Assembly: GCF_900141985.1 (NCBI RefSeq)
Contig: NZ_FQZK01000006.1
Coordinates: 62,001 to 126,000 of the forward strand
Direction of reading: 5' to 3'
From: Nocardiopsis flavescens
GTDB taxonomy: Bacteria; Actinomycetota; Actinomycetes; Streptosporangiales; Streptosporangiaceae
DNA length: 64,000 nt
Positions 18,097 through 26,543 of this stretch are shown here, piece after piece. Below the pieces are notes generated by a model, which saw nothing but the letters and a program-made list of their open reading frames with translations, searched no databases and was not told where the DNA came from. The translations under genes were made by a program, and so were the position numbers. Every line of letters starts with the position of its first letter. The stretch's first letter is position 1.

Positions 18097-18902
18097 TGAC
18101 CGGCCCCCGCCCCGTCGGCGTGGTACCGGTACAGGGCGGTGGGGACCGCGCTGAACTGGGAGAAGGGGAAGGGTTCGGCGGACAGGGCGGTGACGCCCTC
18201 GCCGAGCAGGGCGCGGGCGACGGCGGCGCCGCTCTGGGCGTAGACCACGAGGGGGACGCCGCGCTCGCGGCAGCGGGTCAGGATGGTGTCGAAGCTGCCG
18301 TTGCCCAGGGTCATGCCGGTGGCCACGACGGCGTCGGCCTCCTCCAGGACCCCGTCCATGGACGCGGCGACCTCGTCGCCCCACCGGGTGCGGCGGAGGT
18401 TGAGGTCGCAGGGCAGGCACTCGCCGCCGCGCTCGCGGATGGCGGCCACCAGCGGGTCGACCACCCCGATCAGCCCGACTCTGCGGCCCCGCGGGTCGGG
18501 GAGCAGCCCGGCGATGGCGGCGTCCCGGGCGACGGCGCGCTGCTCGGGGGTGCCCTCGGGCAGGGTGACGGCCTCGGCGCGCGGGTCCCGGTGGTGGGGC
18601 AGGGCGGCGGCCAGGTGGGCGTCCAGGGCGGCCAGGCGCAGCGGCCCGGGCCGGTCCTCGGCGAGCAGTTCCCCCAGGGGCAGCCCGGAGGCCTCGGCGC
18701 ACACCGCCGGGTCGAGTTCGCCGTCCTCGAACGCGCAGGCGCCGAAGGCGGGTCCGACCCGGACGAGGACGTACCGGTTGAGGTAGGTGACCTCGCCCCC
18801 GGCCAGGCGGGTGCCGTGGTGGACCCAGAACACGCTGGTGGCCACCGGCAGCGGCGCCGGGGAGGTGCGGGCCGCCTCGAACAGGTCGCTCAGGGTCTTC
18901 AC
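18093..18902 (-). CDS. Rossmann-like protein of the DUF364/DUF4213 (putative heavy-metal chelation) type
   Basis: 269 residues. The N-terminal half (DUF4213-like) leads into a Rossmann-type segment GLIGVVDPLV near residue 165. The later ATGMTLGNGSFDTIL matches the TGSTxxNxTxxxLL signature of DUF364, a family catalogued as putative heavy-metal chelation proteins. The catalytic role, if any, is unknown. GTG 18902 follows GGGAAGGGGACGC and overlaps the methyltransferase-like stop (GTGA). In this operon it may be a metal chaperone or a tailoring step for a chelator. That is inference. Confidence 0.7.
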   Translation of the reverse strand: MKTLSDLFEAARTSPAPLPVATSVFWVHHGTRLAGGEVTYLNRYVLVRVGPAFGACAFEDGELDPAVCAEASGLPLGELLAEDRPGPLRLAALDAHLAAALPHHRDPRAEAVTLPEGTPEQRAVARDAAIAGLLPDPRGRRVGLIGVVDPLVAAIRERGGECLPCDLNLRRTRWGDEVAASMDGVLEEADAVVATGMTLGNGSFDTILTRCRERGVPLVVYAQSGAAVARALLGEGVTALSAEPFPFSQFSAVPTALYRYHADGAGAGQ

Positions 18903-19624
18903 GCGTCCCCTTCCCGGGTCAGGCGGAACAGGTAGGTGAGCACGCCGTCCTCCCAGTCGTGCAGGTGGGCGACCTCGGGGGTGAAGCCGAGGTCGGCGGC
19001 GCGGCCGATGATGGTGCGCAGGTCGGCGGTGTTGGAGGCGATGAGGTGGACCTCCCCGCCGGGGGCGAGCAGGCCGCGTCCGGCGATCTGTGTGAAGAAG
19101 GCGTCGGTGGCGGGGGCGCCGACGCAGACGTTGCGCACGACGTCGGGGTCCTCGCTCACGGTCTGGCTGACGGCGGGCGGGTTGAAGGTGATCACGTCGA
19201 AGACAGTGCCCTCGGGCACGGCGGAGAACTGGTCGGACACCAGGGAGGCGAAGTCCGTGCCGGGGGCGGACCCGCCGACGACGGTGCGGTAGACGGCCCC
19301 GGCCGCGGCGACGCTGGCGGGGTGCACGTCCAGGGCGCGGACGGTGCGGGCGCCGCGCAGGCCGGCGACGGCGGCCTCGACGCCCAGGCCGCAGCCCATG
19401 GCGGCGTAGCGCCGGCCGCGGACGTCGATGGCGTCGTCGAGGATGCCCTGGTGGATCATGCGGCTGGTGGCGCCGGGCAGGAAGACGCCGGGGGGCACGT
19501 CCAGGGTCCAGCCGTTCCACTCGTAGCGGCGGTGGGTCGCCAGGTCGGCGCGGGGGCGGTTGAGGTCGATGATCTGCGCGGCCGGGAGCGGGGGCGGCAG
19601 CGTGGCGATGAGGGAACGGTCCAC
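18899..19624 (-). CDS. Class I SAM-dependent methyltransferase-like protein
   Basis: 241 residues with a seven-strand Rossmann methyltransferase core. The SAM loop reads MGCGLGVEAAVAG near residue 78, VRALDVHPASV is the acidic strand-2 position and FNPPAVS is an NPP(Y/F)-like catalytic motif of the HemK/RlmG group. In such proteins the motif suits amide, amine or alpha-carbon transfer, so methylation of a small molecule is possible. So is use of SAM as an aminopropyl donor, as in nicotianamine-like synthases. GTG 19624 follows AAAGGAA. It is the first gene of the four-gene operon behind a Zur-type promoter. Confidence 0.78.
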   Translation of the reverse strand: MDRSLIATLPPPLPAAQIIDLNRPRADLATHRRYEWNGWTLDVPPGVFLPGATSRMIHQGILDDAIDVRGRRYAAMGCGLGVEAAVAGLRGARTVRALDVHPASVAAAGAVYRTVVGGSAPGTDFASLVSDQFSAVPEGTVFDVITFNPPAVSQTVSEDPDVVRNVCVGAPATDAFFTQIAGRGLLAPGGEVHLIASNTADLRTIIGRAADLGFTPEVAHLHDWEDGVLTYLFRLTREGDA

Positions 19625-19660
19625 TCGGTTCCTTTCGGGAAGGGGGTCGTCCTGAGCGGC

Positions 19661-19689
19661 ACTATAGGGGAAATGAAAATCGTTGTCAT
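19661..19689 (-). promoter_or_regulatory. Promoter with overlapping Zur-type box for the biosynthetic operon
   Basis: On the minus strand ATGACA (-35) and TATAGT (-10, 19666-19661) are separated by exactly 17 bp. The palindrome TGAAAATCGTTGTCA (19674-19688) overlaps the -35 and spacer, an ideal place for repression. The actinobacterial Zur consensus is of the TGAAAATnATTTTCA type. The match is imperfect in one half-site. Confidence 0.72.
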
Positions 19690-19855
19690 CGAATCACGAG
19701 AACACGGTACGCGACGCGCCCGGCGCCCGCGGGGGCGGGGTCCGCGCCCGGAACGGACATTCCCACTTATCCCCCCGCGAAAGCGGGCCACTTTCGCCCC
19801 GCCCGCCTCCCCGCCCGCATCCCGGGCGCACGGATATCGGCTTCCCGGTCGCTAC

Positions 19856-19870
19856 TGATAATCGTTTTCA
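19856..19870 (+). promoter_or_regulatory. Zur-type box upstream of MFS exporter
   Basis: TGATAATCGTTTTCA is a near-palindrome of the Zur type. The possible -10 TAGAGT (19872-19877) follows directly, 45 bp before the GTG start, so a bound repressor would block it. No good -35 was seen. Confidence 0.68.
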
Positions 19871-19921
19871 CTAGAGTGGACGGGCAGCCTTCACCGACTC
19901 CCGGAGAGTGAGAAACACCGC

Positions 19922-21205
19922 GTGTCCTCGACAACGGCGCCGAACACCGATCCCTCCGCCCGCCCGGGCGGCCCGCTGCGCGACCCCGCCTTCCTGCGCC
20001 TGTGGAGCGCCACCACGGCCTCCGGCATGGCGACCTGGGCGCTCCCCTTCATCCTGGGCCTGGCCGTGCTCGACGGCTCGCTCACCGCGGTCGGGCTGGG
20101 CGTGGTCCTGGCCCTGCGCACCGCGGGCTTCCTGGTGGCCGTCCCGGTGGGCGGCCTGCTCGCCGACCGGTACTCCCGCCGGGCGGTCGTGCTGTGGTCG
20201 GGCCTGGCCGCCGCCGCGGCCACCCCCGTCATCGTGCTGGGCCTGGGCTCCTCCACCGCCCTGATGGCGGCGGCCGCCGTCGTGGTGGGCGCCGGCCAGG
20301 GCGCCTGCCGGCCCGCGTTCCAGGCGCTGACCGCCGAGGTCGTGGCCGAGGAGGACCGCCAGCAGGCCAACGCCGCCCTGACCTTCTCCACCCGGGTCAG
20401 CACCCTGCTGGCCCCGGGCCTGACCGCCCTGCTGGCCCTGGTCGCCGGCCTGTGGGTGCTGCTGCTGGGCACCGCGGCGCTGTGGCTGGTGGCCGCCCTG
20501 GCCCCCGCCCGCGGCGCCGGCGCGCCGCCCGCCCGCGCCCGGGCCCCGTTCCACGTGGAGTTCGCGGACGGCCTGGCCGAGGCGCGCCGCCACCCGTGGT
20601 TCCTGGCGGGGCTGGGCGCGCTGACCGTGGTCATCGCCACCGGCTACTCCGCCACCGGCGTCCTGCTGCCGCTGGCCGGCCGGGACCACTACGGCAGCGA
20701 GGCCGTGCTGGCCGGGGCGCTGACCGCCTACACGGCGGGGGCGCTGCTGGGCGCGGTGCTCGTCTCGCGCTGGCGCCCGCGCGCCCGGGGGTGGGTGGCT
20801 CTGGCGGGGCTGGGGCTGTACGCCCTGGCGCCCCTGAGCCTGGTCGCCCCCGTGGGGCCGGTCGTGGTCATGGCCGCCTACGCGGTGGTGGGCGTGGGCA
20901 TCGAGCTGTTCAACGTGCCGTGGTTCACGGCGGTGCAGCGCGAGGTGGCCCCGGACAAGCTGGCCCGGGTGTCCTCGCTCGACTTCCTGTTCTCCTACGG
21001 GCTGGCCCCGGTGGGCCTGGCCTTCATCGGCCCGGCCGCCGCCGCCTGGGGCTCGGGGCCGGTGCTGGTCGCCTGCGCCCTGGCCTGCGTAGCCGCCCCG
21101 GCCCTGGCCGCGCTGGCCCCGGGTGCGCGCGCCTTCTCCACCCCCCGCCCGGCCCCGGCACCGCACCAGGCGGCCGACCGGGCGGCCCAGCCCGCCGCCG
21201 GCTGA
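19922..21205 (+). CDS. MFS exporter, EntS-like (candidate metallophore exporter)
   Basis: 427-aa transporter of the MFS_3 group that includes enterobactin exporter EntS and other siderophore exporters. There are about 12 predicted helices. LRDPAFLRLWSATTASGMATWA is the typical first-helix entry and GGLLADRYSRRAV is motif A between helices 2 and 3. The start is GTG 19922; ribosome binding is weak (GGAGAG about 20 nt upstream). It diverges from the four-gene biosynthetic operon across a 297-bp region with two Zur-type boxes, so export of that operon's product is the simplest reading. Drug efflux cannot be excluded. Confidence 0.88.
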   Translation: MSSTTAPNTDPSARPGGPLRDPAFLRLWSATTASGMATWALPFILGLAVLDGSLTAVGLGVVLALRTAGFLVAVPVGGLLADRYSRRAVVLWSGLAAAAATPVIVLGLGSSTALMAAAAVVVGAGQGACRPAFQALTAEVVAEEDRQQANAALTFSTRVSTLLAPGLTALLALVAGLWVLLLGTAALWLVAALAPARGAGAPPARARAPFHVEFADGLAEARRHPWFLAGLGALTVVIATGYSATGVLLPLAGRDHYGSEAVLAGALTAYTAGALLGAVLVSRWRPRARGWVALAGLGLYALAPLSLVAPVGPVVVMAAYAVVGVGIELFNVPWFTAVQREVAPDKLARVSSLDFLFSYGLAPVGLAFIGPAAAAWGSGPVLVACALACVAAPALAALAPGARAFSTPRPAPAPHQAADRAAQPAAG

Positions 21206-21213
21206 GCCGGGAC

Positions 21214-21257
21214 CGCGAACGCCGCCCGGGAGCGCCCCGCGCCGGGCGGCGTTCGCG
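21214..21257 (+). terminator. Terminator after MFS exporter
   Basis: A perfect 16-bp stem (CGCGAACGCCGCCCGG and its complement, 12-nt loop) directly follows the exporter stop. Confidence 0.85.
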
Positions 21258-21324
21258 TGCGCCGGGCCGGGAGACGCGGATCACACCCCGGACGTGCGGA
21301 GCGCGGACGACCTCGTGTATGTTT

Positions 21325-21339
21325 TGAAAATGGTTTTCA
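21325..21339 (+). promoter_or_regulatory. Zur-type box before the CobW/ribosomal-protein operon
   Basis: TGAAAATGGTTTTCA is a perfect 6-3-6 palindrome and the best Zur-type match in the window. An extra TTTTCA half-site follows immediately (21340-21345). It lies 22 bp before the ATG of the CobW-like gene, overlapping the expected transcription start region. Confidence 0.85.
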
Positions 21340-21361
21340 TTTTCAATGAGAGGAGGCGGCC

Positions 21362-22447
21362 ATGCGCGTGGCCGTGATCACCGGCCTGCACCGCCGGGCG
21401 CGCGAGCGCGCCGTCGGCGCCGCCCTGGGCGTTCCGCGCACCCTCGTCGTCCACCACGACCTCGCCGGGATCGGCGAGGGGGAGGTCCTGCGCGTCACCC
21501 GCGACCACCGCGGCGAGCTGTCCCGCGACCCCGTCCACCTCGTCCACGCCTGTGCCTCGTGCACGCTGCGCGAGGACCTCGTGCCCTTCCTGCTGGCCAC
21601 CGCCGCCATCGGCGAGTACGACCTGTGCGTCGTGGACGCCTGGGACGGCGTCGAGCCGCGCATGGTCGCCGAGGCGGTGGCCGCCCGGTCCGAGCTGACC
21701 CTGACCGCGGTGGTCACCGCCGTCGACGCCGACCGGCTGCTGCCCGACCTGGCCTGCCACGACGACCTCGTCGACCGCGGCCTGGACATCGCCGACAACG
21801 ACGAGCGCGCCGTCAGCGAGGTGCTCACCGCCCAGATCGAGTACCCGACCGCGATCGCCCTGCACGGCCGCCACCACCTGGCCGAGGCCCGCGCGCTGGT
21901 CGAGCACCTCAACCCGGCCGCCGCCCTGCTGGACCCCGACGACACCTCCGCGCTGACCGCGGGCCGGTTCGACACCGGGGCCGCGCACCACCGGTCCGAC
22001 CCGCTGGGCTCCCACCACGGCGAGCGCGCCACCGGCCGGGTGCGCACCGTCGTGTGGTCGCGCCGCCGCCCGCTGCACCCGGGCCGGCTGCACGAGGCCA
22101 TGGACGACCTGGTCTCCATGACCCTCCGCGGGCGCGGGCGCCTGTGGCTGGGCAGCCGCCCCGACACCGTCCTGGTGTGGGACTCCCACCGCGACCTGGC
22201 CACCGTCGCCGCCGCCGGGCCCTGGCTGGCGGCGCTGCCCGAGGCCGCCCTGGAGCTGGTGTCCGAGGCGCGGCGCACCGCCGCCCTCCTGGACTGGGAC
22301 CCGGCGGTGGGCGACCGGGGCCAGCACCTGGCGTTCACCGGCGTGGACCTGGACGCTGACCGGCTCACCGCCCTGCTCGACTCCTGCCTGACCACCGACG
22401 ACGAGACCGCCTTCGCCGACGACCCGTTCGCCGCCGCCGAGGGCTGA
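21362..22447 (+). CDS. CobW/COG0523-like protein lacking the P-loop
   Basis: 361 residues related to the CobW/ZNG1 G3E GTPase family, whose members are proposed zinc metallochaperones. The C-terminal CobW_C region (from about [15 protein letters not shown]) and the metal-site position [12 protein letters not shown] (Cys64, Cys67) are visible. The N-terminal [14 protein letters not shown], where the family has GxxGxGKT, lacks the glycine-lysine P-loop, so GTP hydrolysis is unlikely. A CobW-like gene heads cysteine-free ribosomal protein operons in other actinomycetes. The ATG at 21362 follows GAGAGGAGG. It is first of four genes behind a perfect Zur-type box. Confidence 0.85.
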   Translation: MRVAVITGLHRRARERAVGAALGVPRTLVVHHDLAGIGEGEVLRVTRDHRGELSRDPVHLVHACASCTLREDLVPFLLATAAIGEYDLCVVDAWDGVEPRMVAEAVAARSELTLTAVVTAVDADRLLPDLACHDDLVDRGLDIADNDERAVSEVLTAQIEYPTAIALHGRHHLAEARALVEHLNPAAALLDPDDTSALTAGRFDTGAAHHRSDPLGSHHGERATGRVRTVVWSRRRPLHPGRLHEAMDDLVSMTLRGRGRLWLGSRPDTVLVWDSHRDLATVAAAGPWLAALPEAALELVSEARRTAALLDWDPAVGDRGQHLAFTGVDLDADRLTALLDSCLTTDDETAFADDPFAAAEG

Positions 22448-22459
22448 GAGGAGACCCCG

Positions 22460-22708
22460 ATGCCGTCCGAGCGCCGCACCCGGGACAGGAAGCCGCCCCG
22501 CAGGTTCGCCAACCCCCTGGGCGAGGCGGACCACGTCGACTACAAGGACGTGGACCTGCTGCGCCGGTTCCTCTCCGAGAAGGGCAAGATCCGCAGCCGC
22601 CGGGTCACCCGCATCACCGCCCGCCAGCAGCGGCTCGTCGCGGCCGCCGTCAAGAACGCGCGCGAGATGGCCCTGCTCCCCTACCCCGGTCCGCACTCCG
22701 GCCGCTGA
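22460..22708 (+). CDS. rpsR: 30S ribosomal protein S18, cysteine-free paralogue
   Basis: 82 residues, S18 family: the core [18 protein letters not shown] and the ending [12 protein letters not shown] are diagnostic. There is no cysteine, unlike the zinc-binding housekeeping form. It starts 12 bp after the CobW-like gene with GAGAGGAG before the ATG. It is a zinc-sparing replacement produced when Zur is released. Confidence 0.93.
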   Translation: MPSERRTRDRKPPRRFANPLGEADHVDYKDVDLLRRFLSEKGKIRSRRVTRITARQQRLVAAAVKNAREMALLPYPGPHSGR

Positions 22709-22758
22709 CCCCCCGCACCCGAGCACCCGAGCACACCAGAGAGAGGAAGGACCCGACC

Positions 22759-22995
22759 GTGTCCCGCGTCTGCCAGGTCACCGGCAAGGCCCCCGCCTTC
22801 GGCCACACGATCTCCCACTCCCACCGGCGCACCAAGCGCCGCTTCGACCCCAACATCCAGACCAAGCGGTACTGGCTGGCCGGCGAGCGGAGGTTCGTCA
22901 AGCTCAGGGTCAGCGCCAAGGGGATGAAGGTCATCGACGCCCGCGGCATCGAACGCGTCGTCGCCGACATCCGCGCCCGCGGGGAGAAGGTCTGA
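22759..22995 (+). CDS. rpmB: 50S ribosomal protein L28, zinc-independent paralogue
   Basis: 78 residues with the L28 signature [16 protein letters not shown]. One cysteine (residue 5) remains and the CxxC pairs of the zinc form are absent. The C-terminal [19 protein letters not shown] is characteristic of the cysteine-poor actinobacterial form. The ATG follows AGAGAGGAAGGA. It lies between S18 and S14 in the zinc-starvation operon. Confidence 0.95.
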   Translation: MSRVCQVTGKAPAFGHTISHSHRRTKRRFDPNIQTKRYWLAGERRFVKLRVSAKGMKVIDARGIERVVADIRARGEKV

Positions 22996-22996
22996 C

Positions 22997-23302
22997 ATGG
23001 CCAAGAAGAGCAAGATCGCCCGCAACGAGCAGCGCAAGGCCGTCGTCGCCCGCCACGCCGAGCGCCGCGCCGAACTCAAGCGCCTCATCAAGAGCCCGCA
23101 CACCGACCCGGACGCCCGCGACGCCGCGGCGGCCGAGCTGCGCCGCCAGCCGCGCGACGCCAGCGCCACCCGGGTGCGCAACCGCGACGCCGTCGACGGC
23201 CGCCCCCGCGGGCACCTGCGCAGGTTCGGGCTCTCGCGCATCCGCTTCCGCGAGATGGCCCACCGCGGTGAGCTGCCGGGCGTCACCAAGTCCAGCTGGT
23301 AG
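22997..23302 (+). CDS. rpsN: 30S ribosomal protein S14, cysteine-free long form
   Basis: 101-residue S14 without the zinc-binding CxxC pairs of the short form. [17 protein letters not shown] and the ending [13 protein letters not shown] are diagnostic. It starts 1 bp after the L28 stop, clearly co-translated. No L33 or L31 paralogue follows, although these often accompany the set in other actinomycetes. Confidence 0.96.
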   Translation: MAKKSKIARNEQRKAVVARHAERRAELKRLIKSPHTDPDARDAAAAELRRQPRDASATRVRNRDAVDGRPRGHLRRFGLSRIRFREMAHRGELPGVTKSSW

Positions 23303-23441
23303 CCCGCCCGGACGGCGCCGGTGCGCGCCGTCCCCTCCGGTCCGGGCGTCCCCGCCGAGACCCCCTCCTCCCCCGCGCGGCGGGGGCGCCCCCGGCCGTA
23401 TGCCCCGTTCCCCTCCCACCGGGTGCATCCGCCCTCTACTA

Positions 23442-23456
23442 TGACAACCGTTGTCA
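23442..23456 (+). promoter_or_regulatory. Zur-type box and -10 of the metallophore-type ABC importer
   Basis: TGACAACCGTTGTCA is a perfect 6-3-6 palindrome (8-bp arms if flanking bases are included), 46 bp before the permease GTG. TACTAT (23437-23442) is a good -10 that the box overlaps. It matches the other boxes in spacing but differs in the inner AA/TT versus CA/TG bases. Confidence 0.72.
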
Positions 23457-23501
23457 TTTCCATCCGTGGCGCGTCCACGGACCGACCCTCAGGAGCAACG
23501 G

Positions 23502-24617
23502 GTGTCCCCGACCCCAGCACCCCCGCTGACCGCGTCACCCCCCGCGGCCCCACCCGCCGCACCCCGGCCCCGGTGGCTCACGACCCCCGCCGGGACCGCC
23601 GTCACCGCCGCCGCGCTGGCCCTGCTCCTGGCCGCCTCCACCCTGCCCGCCATCGGCCTGGGCACCGCGCTGGTCCCGCCCGCCGAGACCCTGCGCTACC
23701 TCTGGGCCGCCCTGACCGGCGGGTCCATCGCCTCCGACGAGGTCACCCGGTACCAGATCATCTGGAACATCCGCACCCCCCGCGTCCTGCTGGCCGCCCT
23801 GGTCGGGGCCGGCCTGGGCGCGGTCGGCGTCGCCGTCCAGGCCCTGGTGCGCAACCCCCTCGCCGACCCCTACATCCTGGGCGTCTCCTCCGGGGCCTCC
23901 GTGGGCGCGGTGACCGTCGGCGTGCTGGGCGCCCTGGCCGCGCTGGGGCCCTACGCCGTCTCGGCCGGCGCCTTCGCCGGGGCACTGGCCGCGACCCTGC
24001 TGGTGCACCTCATCTCCCGCTCCGCCGCCGGGACCACCCCGCTGCGGCTGGTCCTGACCGGCGTCGCCCTCTCGTTCGGGTTCCAGGCGATCATGAGCGT
24101 CATCGTCTACCTGGTCCCGGGCAACGAGGCCACCTCCACCGTCCTGTTCTGGACCATGGGCGGGTTCGGCGCCGCCACCTGGGGGTCGCTGCCGGCGGTC
24201 GCCGCCCTGGTGCTGGCGGGCCTGGCCGTCCTGCACACGCTGGCCCGACGCCTGGACGCCACCGCCCTGGGCGACGAGACCGCCGCGAGCCTGGGCGTGG
24301 ACACCGAGCGGCTGCGCCGGGTGCTGTTCCTGGTCACGGCGCTGATGACCGGGGCGATGGTCGCCGTCAGCGGCGCGATCGGGTTCGTCGGCCTGGTGGT
24401 CCCGCACGTGGTGCGCATCCTCGTCGGCGCCGCCCACCGGCGTGTGCTCACCGTCGCCCCGCTGGCCGGGGCGGTGCTCATGGTCTGGGTGGACCTGGCC
24501 TCGCGCACCGTCGCCGCCCCCCGCGAACTCCCGCTGGGCGTGCTCACCGCGCTCATCGGCGTCCCGGTGTTCCTGCTGCTGATGCGCCGCCGCGGCTACC
24601 TGTTCGGAGGCCGCTGA
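23502..24617 (+). CDS. FecCD-type ABC transporter permease
   Basis: 371-aa permease of the siderophore/cobalamin/heme (BtuC/FecCD) family with about ten helices. RTPRVLLAALVGAGLGAVGVA and NPLADPYILGVSSGASVGA are hallmark motifs. A single gene probably forms a homodimer. GTG 23502 follows AGGAG; an earlier in-frame TTG lies inside the Zur-type box and is rejected. It is first of three overlapping genes that would import a metal chelate, plausibly the product exported by the MFS protein upstream. Confidence 0.94.
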   Translation: MSPTPAPPLTASPPAAPPAAPRPRWLTTPAGTAVTAAALALLLAASTLPAIGLGTALVPPAETLRYLWAALTGGSIASDEVTRYQIIWNIRTPRVLLAALVGAGLGAVGVAVQALVRNPLADPYILGVSSGASVGAVTVGVLGALAALGPYAVSAGAFAGALAATLLVHLISRSAAGTTPLRLVLTGVALSFGFQAIMSVIVYLVPGNEATSTVLFWTMGGFGAATWGSLPAVAALVLAGLAVLHTLARRLDATALGDETAASLGVDTERLRRVLFLVTALMTGAMVAVSGAIGFVGLVVPHVVRILVGAAHRRVLTVAPLAGAVLMVWVDLASRTVAAPRELPLGVLTALIGVPVFLLLMRRRGYLFGGR

Positions 24618-25399
24618 TGCACCTGAGCCTGGACGGCCTCACCGTCGCCATCGACGGCGCCACCCTCGTGCACTCCCTGTCCCTGGACGTCCCCGACGGG
24701 TCCGTGGTGGGCCTGGTCGGCCCCAACGGGTCGGGCAAGTCCACCGCCCTGCGCTGCGTGTACCGGGCGCTGCGCCCCACCGGCGGCACGGTCCGCGTGG
24801 GCGGCGACGACCTGGCCTCCCTCAAGCCCCGCGAGGGCGCCCGCCGGGTGGCCGCCCTCACCCAGGAGAGCAGCAGCGACCTCGACTTCACCGTCGCCGA
24901 GGTCGTGGCCCTGGGACGGGTCCCCCACCAGCGCGGCAACGGGCCGCTGACCGCCCGCGAACGGGAGCTGTGCGCGAGCGCCATGGAGTCCATGGACGTC
25001 GCCCACCTCGCGCACCGCGGCGTGCTGACCCTGTCGGGCGGCGAGCGCCAGCGGGTGCTCATGGCGCGCGCCCTGGTGCAGGAGCCCCGGGTGCTGGTGC
25101 TGGACGAGCCCACCAACCACCTGGACGTGCGCCACCAGATCCACCTGCTGTCGCTGCTGCGCGAGGTCGGCGTCACCACCCTGGTCGTCCTGCACGACCT
25201 CAACCTGGCGGCGGCGGCCTGCGACCGCCTCGGCGTCCTGAGCGGCGGACGGCTGGTGGCCGCCGGGCCGCCCGCCGACGTGCTCACCCCCGCCCTGGTG
25301 CGCGAGGCGTTCGGCGTGGAGGCCACCGTGGTCCCCCACCCGCTCACCGGCGCGCCCCAGCTCCTCTACCGGCTCACCCATCAGGAAGGCACCCCGTGA
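24617..25399 (+). CDS. ABC transporter ATP-binding protein, FecE/FepC-type
   Basis: 260 residues. Walker A GPNGSGKST (about residue 37), signature LSGGERQRV, Walker B VLVLDEPTNHLD and the switch histidine in VVLHDLNLA are all intact. It powers the FecCD permease with which it overlaps by one base (TGATG). This subfamily serves iron-siderophore, cobalamin and metallophore importers. Confidence 0.96.
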   Translation: MHLSLDGLTVAIDGATLVHSLSLDVPDGSVVGLVGPNGSGKSTALRCVYRALRPTGGTVRVGGDDLASLKPREGARRVAALTQESSSDLDFTVAEVVALGRVPHQRGNGPLTARERELCASAMESMDVAHLAHRGVLTLSGGERQRVLMARALVQEPRVLVLDEPTNHLDVRHQIHLLSLLREVGVTTLVVLHDLNLAAAACDRLGVLSGGRLVAAGPPADVLTPALVREAFGVEATVVPHPLTGAPQLLYRLTHQEGTP

Positions 25400-26415
25400 A
25401 CCACCGCCCCCTCCCCCTGCGGCCGCTGGCCGCCGCGTCCCTGGCGCTGGCGGCGCTGGCCGCCACCGGCTGCGGCGCCCGGGTCGAACAGGACCCCGAG
25501 CAGGCCGGCGCCGGCGCCGGGTCCGCGACCGCCACCGTCGACCGCTGCGGCGAGCCCGTGGAGTACACCACCCCCGAGCGGGCCGTGGTGTACGAGGGCG
25601 GCAGCGCCGACAAGATGTTCGCGCTGGGCCTGGCCGACCACGTGCACGGCTACGTGATGCCCCCGGCCAACCCGCCCGTCTCGGAGTCCCCGTGGGCCGA
25701 CGACTACGCGGCGGTGGAGTTCCTCAGCGACGACCTGCTCAACCGCGAGCTGGTCGTGGACGCCGAGGCCGACTTCGTCGTCGCCGGGTGGAACTCCGGG
25801 TTCAGCGACCAGCGCGGCATCACCCCGGAGATCCTCGACGGGCTCGGCATCCAGAGCTTCATGCACACCGAGTCGTGCTACAACTACCCCGGCTTCCCCG
25901 AGCGGGTCGAGCCGTTCGAGGGGCTGTACACCGACCTGGAGCGGCTGGGGGCGATCTTCGGCGTCCAGGACCGCGCCGCCGAGGTGGTCGCCGACTACCG
26001 CGCCCGGGTCGAGGCGGTCCAGGAGCAGGCCCCCGGGGGCGACCCGGTTCCGGTGTTCCTGTACGACTCGGGCACCGACCAGGCGTTCACGGCCGGCTCC
26101 CAGGTGCCGCCCAACGACATCATCCGGTTCGCGGGGGGCCGCAACGTCTTCGACGGCCTCGACGAGCGCTGGACCCAGGTGGGCTGGGAGGCCGTCGTGG
26201 AGGCCGAACCGGAGGTGATCGTCATCCTGGACTACGGGGACCAGCCCGCCGAGGACAAGATCGCCTACCTGGAGGGGCTGCCCGCGCTGGCCGACGTCCC
26301 GGCGGTGCGCGCGGACGACTACTTCGTCCTGGACTACAACGAGGGCATCTCCGGCCCGCGCAACATCGACGGCGTGGAGAAGTTCGCCGAGTACCTGCGC
26401 GAGCGCGCCGCCTGA
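25396..26415 (+). CDS. Metal-chelate-binding lipoprotein of ABC importer
   Basis: 339-aa BtuF/FepB-type (TroA superfamily) receptor. The signal peptide ends LAATGCG (lipobox), so it is lipid-anchored outside the membrane. PPNDIIRFAGGRNVFDGL and the ending NIDGVEKFAEYL are typical of siderophore receptors. GTG 25396 overlaps the ATPase stop (GTGA). Cys-containing segments (VDRCGEPV, TESCYNYPG) may form a disulfide. The ligand could be a zinc chelate, given the Zur-type promoter. This is inferred. Confidence 0.92.
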   Translation: MNHRPLPLRPLAAASLALAALAATGCGARVEQDPEQAGAGAGSATATVDRCGEPVEYTTPERAVVYEGGSADKMFALGLADHVHGYVMPPANPPVSESPWADDYAAVEFLSDDLLNRELVVDAEADFVVAGWNSGFSDQRGITPEILDGLGIQSFMHTESCYNYPGFPERVEPFEGLYTDLERLGAIFGVQDRAAEVVADYRARVEAVQEQAPGGDPVPVFLYDSGTDQAFTAGSQVPPNDIIRFAGGRNVFDGLDERWTQVGWEAVVEAEPEVIVILDYGDQPAEDKIAYLEGLPALADVPAVRADDYFVLDYNEGISGPRNIDGVEKFAEYLRERAA

Positions 26416-26543
26416 CGCGCCAGCCGGGGCGGTGGACCCGGTTCCGCGGCCTGTGGCGGGCTCCCCCGCCGCAGGCCGCCGACGGGCCGGTGCGCCCGTC
26501 CGGGCCGGGGCCCGCCCGCGGGCGGGCCCCGGCCCCGCGGATA

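Noticed and set aside
23451..23501. Upstream TTG start for the FecCD permease
   Set aside because: It lies inside the Zur-type palindrome and has no ribosome site; GTG 23502 follows AGGAG.
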